This document shows positions 32,951-43,548 of a stretch of 64,000 nucleotides of DNA, in pieces. Within the stretch, counting starts at the first letter, position 1; every line of letters begins with the position of its first letter. This DNA is from Campanula takesimana. Taxonomy: Eukaryota > Streptophyta > Magnoliopsida > Asterales > Campanulaceae. A program made the translations under genes and the position numbers. The notes under the pieces are model-generated. The model made no database searches and was not told the origin of the DNA. It worked only from the letters and a program-made list of their open reading frames with translations. The stretch covers positions 967,370-1,031,369 of the forward strand of contig JAOWBW010000440.1 of NCBI GenBank assembly GCA_026119855.1, given 5' to 3'.

Positions 32951-34442
32951 TGTTGGGTTTCGATCAAACATGCGCAGCGGAATTTAGCATTTAAAATTTT
33001 GAAACCCAAAGCCATGGATCCGTTCATATGATTAAATCAAATACAACATAAGAATAAAGGAATAAACTAACCCTTGATGGATATCAAATTCTCTTGGTCT
33101 TTGGTGGAGGTTTGAAGACTTGATCACGATCACAAAGCTTGAACACGAACTTTGAAGATGATGATTTTCACCCTCTAGCGGTATCCACACTTCGAACGAA
33201 TATCAAAGGAGCTTCTTTGATCTTGGTTGCTAGACCAAATTGTGAAACACTTTTTCACAATCAAAAGAACTATATGGAATTTATTTTGTGTATTATTTTG
33301 TTCTTCAACCAAGAGTGTCTTAGAACAAAATAAACCCTCTCTCAAACTCTTTGAGACTCACAAAATCATTAGCTTAGAGTGCTGGCCGAATTTGGTCTTT
33401 TATACACAAGTATGACCTATTCCAAATAGGAAACTTGTGTCAAAATCCGTCCAAAATTCGTTTCCTAATCAAATTAGGAATCTGCCACCCGACAGTACTG
33501 TGCGGCCGCCCAGAATGCACTGTGCGGTCGCACAACTATCTGAAACAAAACTGGTACAAAAATGAGCTAAGTGTGCGGCCGCCCAGTCCATTATGTGCGG
33601 TCGCCCACTTCCCAGAAAGTCCAGAATTTCCAAAATTCCAATGTAGTCCTTTTAAAGATTCGTTCTATTGTGTGTGACCCTCTAGGATTATACTAAGTTG
33701 GCAATGGGTTCAAACATGAAACCATAAGATATGATTAGGTTCTAGCAAACCGTCATACCTACCCAAATAGTATAACTAGATACAAGTTCGCATTCCTCTT
33801 AGAATATGTCACAATCCTTTTGTCCACGATATCATTGAACACAAGTCATGGTCAAAGAGTCAACTTGTTTTGTTCAATACTTTCTCGATTCTGAATATGT
33901 TGATAATCCAAATGACATTGATCCAATCAATTCATTTGAGTCCGGCCGAACATTTCATCAACATCATTCCTACGAGTGGCCCAAGCTTGACATCTCTCCG
34001 AGGAGGGACAAATCTATTTAGCTTATTATTCTTCCCTACGTGAATCTGATTATGCCAATCATACCCTTTATAACTACTCGGTTAAAAGTAGCGTTTGAAT
34101 ATGTCAAACATAATGTTCATCAAGTGGAAGACTATAATAACTTCATGTCTAAGGATTCAAATGACATAACTAATATGAGATATATGTATGACATAGACCA
34201 TGACATGAATCTCATAAAGCGGGTCATGTCCAGTACTTTGTTCCAAACAAGTACCCATAAATCTAACATGATCATCCCATGATCATTTAGCCTTTATACT
34301 AGTGCTTAACAAGTACTAGGGACGGAGATTATTATAAGTAAACATGAACAATAATAATAATCAAAACATCTCTTTATTGATATGAAATAAATGATAACAA
34401 TTATAACGTTTATTAAACGTGCCTAGGGCACCACTACCAATA
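32951..34442 (-). repeat. 5' LTR of Copia B
   Basis: Same ends as its partner except that the terminal CA is TA. It holds the same four GC-rich boxes (about 33499-33608). It directly adjoins the Met-tRNA primer site. Confidence 0.92.
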
Positions 34443-34447
34443 CAAAG

Positions 34448-35680
34448 GCCTTCTCCTACAGCAAATTTGTCTAGTAATATGAGGAATGCAGACACTTGGA
34501 TCATTGACTCAGGAGCAAGTGATCATATAACTTGCAATGAGTCGATGTTGAAGAACCAAAACAGAACGAGAACGGAGGCACCAGTAAAGATTCCCAATGG
34601 TGATAGAATACCAGTCAAGGGCATCGGCGATTCACAACTCCCGAACGGATTAAATATCCGTCACGTTTTGAATATACCAGATTTTCAATGCAATTTATTG
34701 TCTGTTAGCCGATTAACCAAAGATTTGAACTGTTCTCTCACATTCTTCCCGGATTTTTGTGTGAGACAGGATTTAACCTCGAGGTCTCTGATTGGAGTGG
34801 GCAGGTGTAAGGATGGTCTATATCACATCGAACCGGTCACAGAGAAAAAGACAACTGTGCAGACAGTTGTTCAACCAACAGTGGCAGCAACAGTTGACAC
34901 ACGGGTATGGCACAATAGATTGGGTCATGCTTCTGTTTTCAATTCTCAACCTTTTAATAATTTTGGTAAAGGTAAAGAACATTGTGACTCATGTATTCGA
35001 GCTAAAATGATGAGACTCCCTTTTTCGACTAGTAGTATTCAAACTCAGTCATGTTTTGACCTCGTTCATTGTGATATTTGGGGTGGTTATAAAACTCCTT
35101 CCCTTTCGGGTGCTCATTATTTTTTGACCGTTGTTGATGATTTTAGTCGGGGAGTTTGGGTTTTCTTGATGAAACACAAGTATGAAGTCCATCATTACCT
35201 CACTATGTTTTGCAATATGGTCAACACCCAATTCGGAAAAAGGGTCAAACGCATTAGGAGTGATAATGGGGGTGAGTTTCAGTCCTTATTAATGCTAGGA
35301 TACTATGTTGATCATGGAATAATCCTTGAGACATCTTGTACCGACACTCCACAACAAAATGGAGTTGTTGAGCGCAAGCATCGTCATATTTTGGACATGG
35401 CTAGAGCCCTTCGATTTGAGGCAGGATTACCAAAGAAGTTTTGGGGGGAATGCGTCTTAACTGCCGCTTATATAATTAATCGCTTGCCTACCAAAGTTTT
35501 AAAAAATAAAACTCCCTATGAGATCTTACTTCAAAAGAAACCTTCCTTTGATCATCTTCGTGTCTTTGGATGTTTGGCTTATGCCAAGAATAATAAGAAA
35601 GGGGGAGACAAGTTTGATGTAAGGGGAGACCTTGTGTTTTTGTTGGTATCCTTATTCTCAAAAGGGTTATTGGGTTTTTG
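34448..35680 (+). pseudogene. Copia A protease and integrase
   Basis: It follows the CAAAG duplication in frame with the interrupted gag. The protease site reads WIIDSGASDHITC. The pre-integrase finger (VWHNRLGHASVF, CDSCIRAKM) and integrase core (HCDIWGGY, VVDDFSRGVWVF, IRSDNGGEFQS, TPQQNGVVERKHRHIL) follow, ending near YAKNNKKGGDKFDVRG. A base is lost near 35625 and another near 35650, which moves the frame to the RT part. Confidence 0.88.
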
Positions 35681-37750
35681 ATTTGGAGACTAAGGTGATT
35701 TATACGTCCCGTGATGTTAAGTTCGTGGAAGATGTGTTTCCTTTCAAAAGAATCATTTCAGAAGCCAGTACGCCTTCTTTGAGTAATAACAGGGACAGAG
35801 ATTGGGAAGAAGAAATTGCGGAATTAGAGCAGCTGGAACCACTTGAGAGGTCAGTTGAGCAGGTAGTTGACAGGGAACATGTGTACACACAACTGGATTC
35901 TACAGCACCAGAACATGAACAGTCAGTTGTTCAGACAGTTGACGAACCAGTTGTGCCAACACCTGCTGAACAGGTCACCGAACAACTGGAACCAGAACCA
36001 AGCAGACGAAGTGAACGACAACGACATCAGCCTAAACACCTCCAGGAATTCGTTGTCAACTTACCCGGTTCCATAGACCATCCGCCTCCCAGTTCCAACT
36101 CAGTAACCTCGAAGGTATATCCTCTATCTAACTATGTCTCTTATGATCGTTTTTCTCCTAATCATAAGGCATTTCTTGCGGCCATCACTTCACGTGATGA
36201 GCCTAAATATTATCACCAGGCTGTTAAAGATCAACAATGGCGTGATGCAATGAAACGGGAGATGGAAGCTTTAGAAGCAAATGGTACGTGGACACTTGAG
36301 GCTCTACCTCCGGGAAAGAAAGCCGTAGATTCCAAATGGGTTTATAAAATAAAATATAAACCAAATGGAGAAATAGAGAGGTACAAAGCGCGCTTGGTGG
36401 CAAAGGGTTTTACACAGATCGAAGGGATAGACTTTCACGATACTTTCGCTCCAGTTGCAAAGCTAGTCACAGTGCGTAGCCTTCTTGCCGTAGCAACCAA
36501 ACGTAACTGGGCAGTTCATCAGCTTGACGTAAATAATGCCTTTCTACATGGTGATTTAGAAGAAGACGTATATATGAAGATACCACAGGGCTTTGCAAAG
36601 GAAGGGGACACTAGAGTTTGCAAGCTTCAAAAGTCATTATATGGTCTTCGACAGGCATCAAGGAATTGTTACCAAAAGTTTACCACAGCTCTCCTTTCTA
36701 TCGGGTTCAGGCAGTCACGGGCTGATCACTCTTTGTTCATATACAAAAGGGACAAGACCTATGTTGCTGCTCTAATATATGTCGATGATGTTCTTCTTGT
36801 TGGGGATGATCTTTCCAAAATAGAGTCTGTGAAGATTTTTTTAGATGAGCAATTCAGCATAAAAGATCTCGGAAATTTGAAGTATTTTCTTGGGATCGAA
36901 GTTTCAAGATCAAACGAAGGGATGGTGCTCAGTCAACGTAAGTATACGTTAGACATACTCGAGGAGAGTGGATTGCAAGGGGGCAGGCCAAGTGAATTCC
37001 CTATGGAGCAAAACTTGCGACTTAGTAGTGAAGATGACAGTCCCTTGACTGATGAGGCACAGTATCGGCGATTAGTTGGCAGGTTGTTGTACTTGACAGT
37101 CACTAGACCCGACATCCAATTCGCAGTCAACAGATTGAGTCAGTTCATTGCAGCACCACGGCGCACGCATATGGATGCAGCTCTTCGTGTGGTTCGCTTC
37201 CTAAAAGGAACAGCTGGTCAAGGCCTTTTTCTACCAGCACATGGCGAGCTCCATCTTGAGTCATACTGTGATGCCGATTGGGGTCCATGCCCAATGACAA
37301 GACGGTCATGCACAGGATACTTTATATCCTTAGGGGGAGCCCCAATATCGTGGCGCACAAAGAAACAGTCAGTCGTATCCCGTTCTTCAGCCGAGGCGGA
37401 ATATCGTGCCATGGTCACTACCGTTAGCGAAGTTATTTGGTTACGTTGGTTATTACAGGAACTTGAGGCACCACAGTCCACAGCGACGAATTTGCACTGT
37501 GATAATCAAGCGGCTTGCCATATAGCAAATAACCCAGTTTTTCATGAACGAACGAAGCATGTAGAGATGGACTGTTATTTTGTTAAGGAGAGTATTTGTT
37601 AAGGAGAGGGTTACATCCGGGGATATTCTGCCGTGCAAAATCGCATCTGAACATCAATTAGCTGATTCATTCACAAAACCTCTTGGAGCAACACGTTTTC
37701 GTTTTCTAGCTGGCAAGCTGGGCATTCGTGATTTTCACGCGCCACCTTGA
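35632..37750 (+). pseudogene. Copia A reverse transcriptase and RNase H
   Basis: The acidic, Gln/Glu-rich linker leads to the RT (SKWVYKIKYKPNGEIERYKA, FAPVAKLVTVRS, LDVNNAFLHGDLEEDVYM, the YVDD box at 36778-36789) and to RNase H (YCDADWGPCPMTRRSCTGY, SRSSAEAEYRAM, DNQAACHIANNPVFHERTKH). A tandem duplication of about 16 bases near 37577-37608 (TTTGTTAAGGAGAG twice) introduces a stop at 37600-37602. The remaining ~49 codons (ending FHAPP, TGA at 37748-37750) follow in another frame. Confidence 0.88.
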
Positions 37751-37757
37751 GGGGGAG

Positions 37758-37987
37758 TGATGGAATTGATTATGCATATCCTTTATTTTTGGATTATTAT
37801 TGTAAATAGAATTAGTTATGTAGTATATCTCATCAAATATTCCACAATGATTTGATGAGATTCTTTCCTTGTTTTAGACGTGTAGGACTCTTGAAGGAGT
37901 GTATATATTCTTGTAAAGGATGATGATCCCAAGTAGAAATCAATACAGTTCATATGTTTTCTCCTTCTTCCTCCACTAAATTTATCA
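37758..37987 (+). repeat. Right LTR of Copia A
   Basis: Starts TGATGGAATTG and ends TTTATCA. It directly follows the GAGGGGGAG tract and is followed by the AAGGA duplication. Confidence 0.88.
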
Positions 37988-38889
37988 AAGGAAGGCACCG
38001 CTTAGGGCCCCCGAAAATATGCGCAAATTTAGGGCCCCAAATTTACCACTTACTTTATATATAATAACCTTCGGCCTAAAATAACTTAAATAGACACTGC
38101 GCCAGTGGAAGAGGGGCTACCTGTAAAGATACCACTTGTTGTTTTGTAATTTTCCCCCTTTTTTATTCTTTCGTTTTCTTTTTCTTTCTTTTTTTCTTCC
38201 TCCACATTTATTTCATTTTTTCCTTCTTTCTTCCACTAACATTTATTTCAAATCTAGTTTAGTTTAAACTTTCTTCTTGATATATTTTTAAAAATTCTTC
38301 ATTTCTTCACACAACATTTATTGAAATTTTTGTAATTCATTCTTGCAACTTTTTTTTTTGGAATTTTGAGGCTTTCTTTCTCTTATTACTGCAATAGTCT
38401 TTATTTTTTTTTATGCATTTATCACTAAAATGTTACTGCAATTTATTATTTTATAAAAATATTTTTGCAATTATCATGGTCCAAAAATGTTAGCCTAACC
38501 CCAATTATTCTTTAACGTATTACTGTTTAAAGTGTTAGGATTAATGCGTGTGTTTAGTTTGGGCTAAAAAAATGAGGGTCCCGCTTGAATAGTTCGCTTT
38601 GGGCCTCAAATTTCACAGGACCGGCCCTGAGAGCAGCTCCTTTCCAAAAACTTTTTTTTTTCTTTTTGAAAATATTGCGGCATGTAACGCCCAAAATAAA
38701 TTCATGAAAAAAAAAGAGCTTTAACTATCAAGGATGCTTTAATCATGCATAACAGCAATGTTAATATCATGGGGGATTGTCTTTGATTTGATTAAGAGTA
38801 AATTTATATATTTTCCATTCATTCATTTTGGTGACGGAACATTAACAAAACCAAAGCCGCAAATGAAAGATAAAATTCGACAGCACCAC

Positions 38890-40343
38890 CAGTGGCAGAC
38901 CTAGAACCTTTCTTTAGCGGGTTCACAAATAACACTAAAGTATCAAATTTAGTGTCTCTTAAGCTAGCACGATACAAAACTTCAAATTATAATATCTTGT
39001 ACGGGACTAAAATATAGAACTTTAAACAATTTTCTTGTATTTAAATATAATTTTTCAATATGTCAATAAATGAATAACAAAGAAAGTGAAACAAAAAGAT
39101 AGCTATGATGTATAATTTACTGCTCACCACTATGATATTTTGAAAATATATAGAGTGATTAATTTGTTTTAACTTATGAATCAAACCAATTAACATATTA
39201 AGTAAAAGAAAACTTTATGACATACAGTATAATGTATTGACAAAAACTTTTATGCGACCGTCTCACGGCGTGAGACGGGTCGCCCCACCCATTGCTCAAA
39301 GCCCGGTTTACCCACAGCGCGCCACGTGTCTTTGTTTTAAAAAAAAAAAAAAAAAAAAAAACTTCAATAATTTTAAAATGCTATATCTTGAGATTTTGAA
39401 GTCGATTTTTTTAAAAAAAAAATACCGGTGTGTTCGTCTCGACGAGACGAATAAAACTAGATAGGTCATGATATCGTTTGATTTTTTTAAAAAAAAATAT
39501 TTTTTAACATACAAAACAAGTGAGCTGCTTGTCATAGTAAAATGTAACACTTTTATTGTAAGATGTAACAGCAGTTTCACAAATAATATAAATAATTTTT
39601 GTGATTAGAAAAAGTAATAATTGAAGTGTAACACAGTGTATGTATGATTGTAATATGCTATATAGATGAATGTAACAGTTTTATAGAGTAAATGTTACTT
39701 TTTTTCTTTAAAAAAAAAAAGTAAAAATTCATGTATATAAGCGGTTTTGTATTTCAATTGAATGTAAAACCTTAGAAAAGTGTTACAATTGAGGGGGGGG
39801 GGGGGGAGTTACATTCATTTATTATAAAATGCAACGTTAGTTTAGTTGTCAATCTTATGTTATCTTTAATCTATTTCATCAAAATTGTGGTACATTTTTT
39901 AGGGGAAAAAAAGTGTTACATATGAGAAAAAAATGTTACATTTCTTTACAAAAAATGTTACTTTTGCTGGCGAGAAAAAAATGGCCGGGAAAAAAAGCTG
40001 AAAGGCAAAAAAAAAAAGTCGGCTTACCTGTGAGACGGTCTCACAGGAGACCGCCCCGTCTGTATTTGATAATTCATAAAGAAAAAGGCGTATGGTACCC
40101 GCTTTACACAAAATTGGTCAATTAATTTTAACAACTGGCCTCAAATTGGAAGGGAAAAAAAATCCCCCAATTGGATGGCGATGCAGAGACTACCATCCGC
40201 ACCAAACAGCTTATATGTTCTGCGGGTGCACAGTTAGTATATATTGGAATATTCCAACAAAAGTTCTTACGAAATTTGAGAAATCATCACAGAAATCAGC
40301 GGGTGCACTTGCACCCGCACTATATATGATAGGTCCGCCCCTG
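38890..40343. mobile_element. Possible hAT-like element with CAGKGGCRGACCTA ends
   Basis: Left end CAGTGGCAGACCTA and the inverse of right end TAGGTCCGCCCCTG match at 11 of 14 positions or better. Flanking octamers (GACAGCAC near the left, GACAATAC on the right) are similar but not identical. A palindrome TGCACTTGCACCCGCA lies near the right end. The foldback element at 39253-40060 would be nested in it. Confidence 0.45.
39253..40060. mobile_element. Foldback element I-a with GTGAGACGG ends and TGTAACA motifs
   Basis: The left end carries the palindrome GTCTCACGGCGTGAGAC and the right end GTGAGACGGTCTCAC. The interior is non-coding and repeats TGTAACA or GTAATA many times, forward in the left half and as TGTTACA in the right half. 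It includes (A)n tracts and a run of 14 G (39793-39806). A relative in the opposite orientation lies at 60008. Exact ends and target duplication were not resolved. Confidence 0.6.
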
Positions 40344-40580
40344 GACAATACCTCAATCGAAATCAAAGGTACAACTGGTCATTTTCTTTACTCTTGAAAT
40401 TAATGGTCAGCAGTACATACTGAAAGGAAGATGTGAAACATTGCTAACGAAAATCAGGAAAAAAAGGCTCATTGGAGAATACAAAAAAACAGGGAATAGC
40501 GTAAAATTGCTACAGATGAAGTAGGCCTAATACACTACAAATGTATTGCTTACTAGTGTATATGCAGTCCAGTTTAAGAG
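40344..40580. other. PPAN 3' flank
   Basis: This should hold the 3'UTR of the minus-strand PPAN gene. No strong signal is visible apart from A-rich runs. Confidence 0.4.
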
Positions 40581-43338
40581 CTAATCTTCTTCCATATCTC
40601 CCTCGCTTTCCTGCTCTTCCTCACCTTCACTTTGTGCTTCTTCTCCGTCCTCATTATCATGTTCTTCGCCGTCACTTTCCTTTTTTTTCTTGTCTCCAGC
40701 ATTTCCTGAAAGAAAAAAAAAACATATTTTCAAAAGAAAGAGTTAAGAATGAGTGACGGAACCTCCCAGTAATTTTAGGAGCAACCTTACATGAAGAATT
40801 AAGAACGAGCACGTAGCCTCCCATTAATGGTTTGGCTTGAAGAAACTTGTTCAGATTATTATTCCAAAAAAATAAAAATAATGACGCCATAGTTTGTGAA
40901 AAGAGTACCATATTCACTGAAAATGACTCCACCAGAGCACAATCCTTCCTCAATTTTGATAAGCTGCAGAGTCATCCTAGGTCCAATCTCTTGAAGCTTC
41001 ACGGCACTTTTGGTATAAGCCCGATTAACTCTACCAAGATCTCTTGATAAAGTCACAGTTGCTGCTTCTTCATCTCCCTCACTTTCTGACCCATAGCCAG
41101 CCCTACAATAAAAGAATATAAATAAAGAAAATATTAGTAGGAAATTTATCGCCCAAAATGCTATAGGTATAGAATATAGATCATTTCAGGTTTCTAATTC
41201 TATTTGTCATTCTGTGTTCCCCTTTTCCTCTAGCAAGTAGCAACACCCATACACATGCACACAGAAAAACAGTTTAACAAATCTAGAAAGTAGTAAACGG
41301 GCGTCACAGACCAACAACCACACGAGAAATGAGGATCTAAGCTGAAAAAAGTCAAATGACTTGGGAAGAAATTGGTAAGGTAAGGTTTAGGGTGGAGCAC
41401 TTACTGAAGTCCAGGACCAAGAGTTAATGAGGTTACATGGCCTGTATTTTTACTAAGTAGTGGATTTCATGATGAAGGCAACCCCTCAAGAGTTGATTGT
41501 TATCATGGTTTCTCCAGGACAATAACAACTATGGTCACCCCTCGCCATTGCACAGTTATGGCCCATCTTACAGTGAGCCCCAATATATAACTATCCTTTA
41601 TACAAGTGATATCACATGATATGTACTCAGAAGAACAAACATAGTGGGAATAACAGCATCACTGGGCCAAACAACCAATGACATTCTATAACAGTATACT
41701 CGAGAAAACTTAATTGCTGTAATATTTATTTACGTTTCCTACTTTTTCTGAGTTTTCTTCATTTTCATTTTTTCCTGAAATATGCAATTTCACCCACTAC
41801 AAGTTTTTCCCTGAAGTCGAGAGAGAGAGAGAGAGTTGCATACTTTGTCACAAAGTCACTGACATCCTGAAGAGTTCTTAAATCCGGAACTTGGTGGTTC
41901 TGCACAAACTTCCTAATTCTTCGAGAGACACCAACCGGCTGTAATCTGATCGAATAATGCCGAAAGTCGATAAGCTTTGTCTCCTTATTGTAGTTCAGTA
42001 ACACGATTCTCTGGCACGAAGAAAGTTTAACCTGCAATGCACTAGTATGGTTAAATATGATGCTTATGCTGCAACAAGTATTTACATGTTCTCTTATCAC
42101 TCACAGTGTTGATATCAATGGCTGGGAAAATGTTCTGAAACATAATTGTGGTGAGTTTCAAATGTTGTTCTCCAGTCCCAAAACCAGAAAGCACAATCTG
42201 CAAAAGGGCATTGCAAATCATAATACTTAACATTTCAACTTGATCACAACATAACACTATTGGGCAAATGTACATATATTGCTATAGCAAATTGTAACTA
42301 CAACCCCATACTTTGCGTAAGTATAGATGATACTGATCATGTCAAGAAGATACAAAAGAGAGGAGAATGGATCGTATGCATATGTAAGCACGCTTTTGGA
42401 ACAATAATTACCAGGGGTGGGTTCTTAAACAGATCTTTAGGACATCTGGGGCGCACTTGGGATTGAGCAATATCAACAGCCAAAGAGTACTCATTAACTT
42501 TGAATGTGAGGGTAGGACCTTGTGGCGTCCTTGCAACCCTCAAGTACGGAGAGTTTCCACTTTTTGACAACATGAGAAAATGAGTAACACCCATAGGCCC
42601 TGCAACATTCAAGAAGTCTCTAAGATTGTTACGCTTCTTCTCCTGCAATTGAGAAGAACCGATACAAACCAAGTCAGCAGATTTAGCGCGCACTGGCAGG
42701 AATATTACTGAATAGTGTCTCATTAGGAAAAATGACTCATGTAAGTTTAGAAGAGCATGTTCTTTCTACCTGAAACACTTTCATGGTTACTAAACTCGAT
42801 TATTTTAGAACCATGCCCTCTTGAATTCTTAGAAAGAGCAGAAATAAAGGAGATCCAAAAAAATCGCTAACGACAGTTCCCGAGCAATAGCTACATATTG
42901 CTTGATTGGAAATATAACTATAAGCATGAAATCGGCATATTCAACAGATTATATGCCATAAATTGGTTGTACCAAGTAACCAATAACTCCAAAGCTATAT
43001 AGTGTACAAAATCAAGGACAAAAGCAGCATATATCACCTTAAGGTTGAGGGCAGTAAACGGAAGCATGAGCTTTCTCAAGTCTGATTGCAATTGCCTGAG
43101 AGAACCAGGTAACTTGCTTCGAGAAAACACAAAGCTCCTTGGTATCTTGTCGCCGGTTACATGATCGACGTTCTTCTGCTGCAGTTGTTTCTTCGCAACG
43201 GGCCTCACGAACTTCACCTTCTTTTTCTGATTCAATTCAAACCAAAATTAAGAAATGGCTAACAATCACATACAAAAATTAGGTTAAATAAGCAATTGAA
43301 TTGGAGAGCTAATTACTTACATTGCGGAAACGCGCCAT
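40581..43338 (-). CDS. PPAN: Peter Pan-like Brix-domain ribosome biogenesis protein
   Basis: Seven coding exons join to a 345-residue protein: 43338-43321, 43226-43038, 42642-42412, 42197-42105, 42031-41844, 41102-40909 and 40705-40581. All introns are GT-AG and every junction keeps the frame. After a basic start (MARFRN then KKKVKF) comes the Brix domain, with GDKIPRSFVFSRSKLPGSL, LQSDLRKLMLPF, FLNVAGPMGVTHFLMLSK, YLRVARTPQGPTLTF, LSGFGTGEQHLKLTTIMFQN, HYSIRLQPVGVSRRIRK and RMTLQLIKIEEGLCSGGV. The C-terminal exon is very acidic. Family members (yeast Ssf1/2, animal PPAN) act in the nucleolus in 27S pre-rRNA processing for the 60S subunit. A MULE-type element lies about 210 bp upstream of the ATG. 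Confidence 0.95.
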
Positions 43339-43538
43339 CTAATGAAATGAAAGTATTTAGCTATTGAATTGACGGAGTCCGTCGGAGTGGTTTCTCCGGG
43401 GTTATAATTTCCGAGCGACGATGAGGGTCGGCGATTAAGCAATGGGATTTCCGTTCGCCGACGAGTGTTTAGGGAAGTTAGGGTTTTAGGGTTGTTCCCG
43501 CCGAGGCAGGCAATTAAGAGAAACGAATACCACTAAGG
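43339..43538 (-). promoter_or_regulatory. PPAN 5'UTR and proximal promoter
   Basis: Only about 200 bp of gene-proximal sequence, relatively GC-rich for the window (CCGTCGGAGTGG, CGAGCGACGATGAGG), separates the ATG from the MULE-type element. No TATA box is evident, as is common for ribosome-biogenesis genes. Confidence 0.45.
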
Positions 43539-43548
43539 TTTTGGGTAC

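Larger units (their letters stand above)
25941..34442 (-). mobile_element. Copia B: Ty1/copia retrotransposon inside Copia A
   Basis: LTRs of about 1,490 bp lie at 25941-27433 and 32951-34442, with the 5-bp duplication CAAAG (25936-25940, 34443-34447). On the minus strand the primer site TGGTATCAGAGCCC (initiator Met-tRNA) follows the LTR at 32951, and the purine tract AAGTGGGAGAT precedes the LTR at 27433. Gag, protease, integrase, RT and RNase H are all present with two single-base frameshifts. The two LTRs show nine substitutions and one indel (about 0.6 percent), so insertion is recent. Confidence 0.93.
23212..37987 (+). mobile_element. Copia A: Ty1/copia retrotransposon holding two other elements
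   Basis: LTRs of about 230 bp lie at 23212-23445 and 37758-37987, with the 5-bp duplication AAGGA (23207-23211, 37988-37992). A primer site TGGCATCAAGAGC follows the left LTR, and a polypurine tract GAGGGGGAG precedes the right one. Coding order is gag, protease, integrase, RT, RNase H, as in copia. It is interrupted by a solo LTR (23673-25807) and by Copia B (25941-34442). The LTRs differ by one 4-bp indel and the terminal TG/TA, so it is young. Confidence 0.9.
23184..38629. mobile_element. hAT-type non-autonomous element (outer layer of nest)
   Basis: Terminal repeats CAGGGCGGCCCTAAGGG (left) and GGACCGGCCCTG (right, inverse) are flanked by an exact 8-bp duplication AGAGCAGC (23176-23183, 38630-38637). 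Only 23184-23211 and 37993-38629 belong to it, about 670 bp in all. The rest is the inserted Copia A and its contents. No transposase is encoded. The right part repeats TTAGGGCCCC blocks. Confidence 0.82.

Noticed and set aside
24371..33608. CRISPR-like array of spaced GC-rich boxes
   Set aside because: The boxes are short, vary in sequence, and lie in plant LTRs. CRISPR arrays are not expected in nuclear plant DNA.
40859..41047. Plus-strand ORFs over PPAN exon 6
   Set aside because: They are antisense shadows of a well-supported coding exon.
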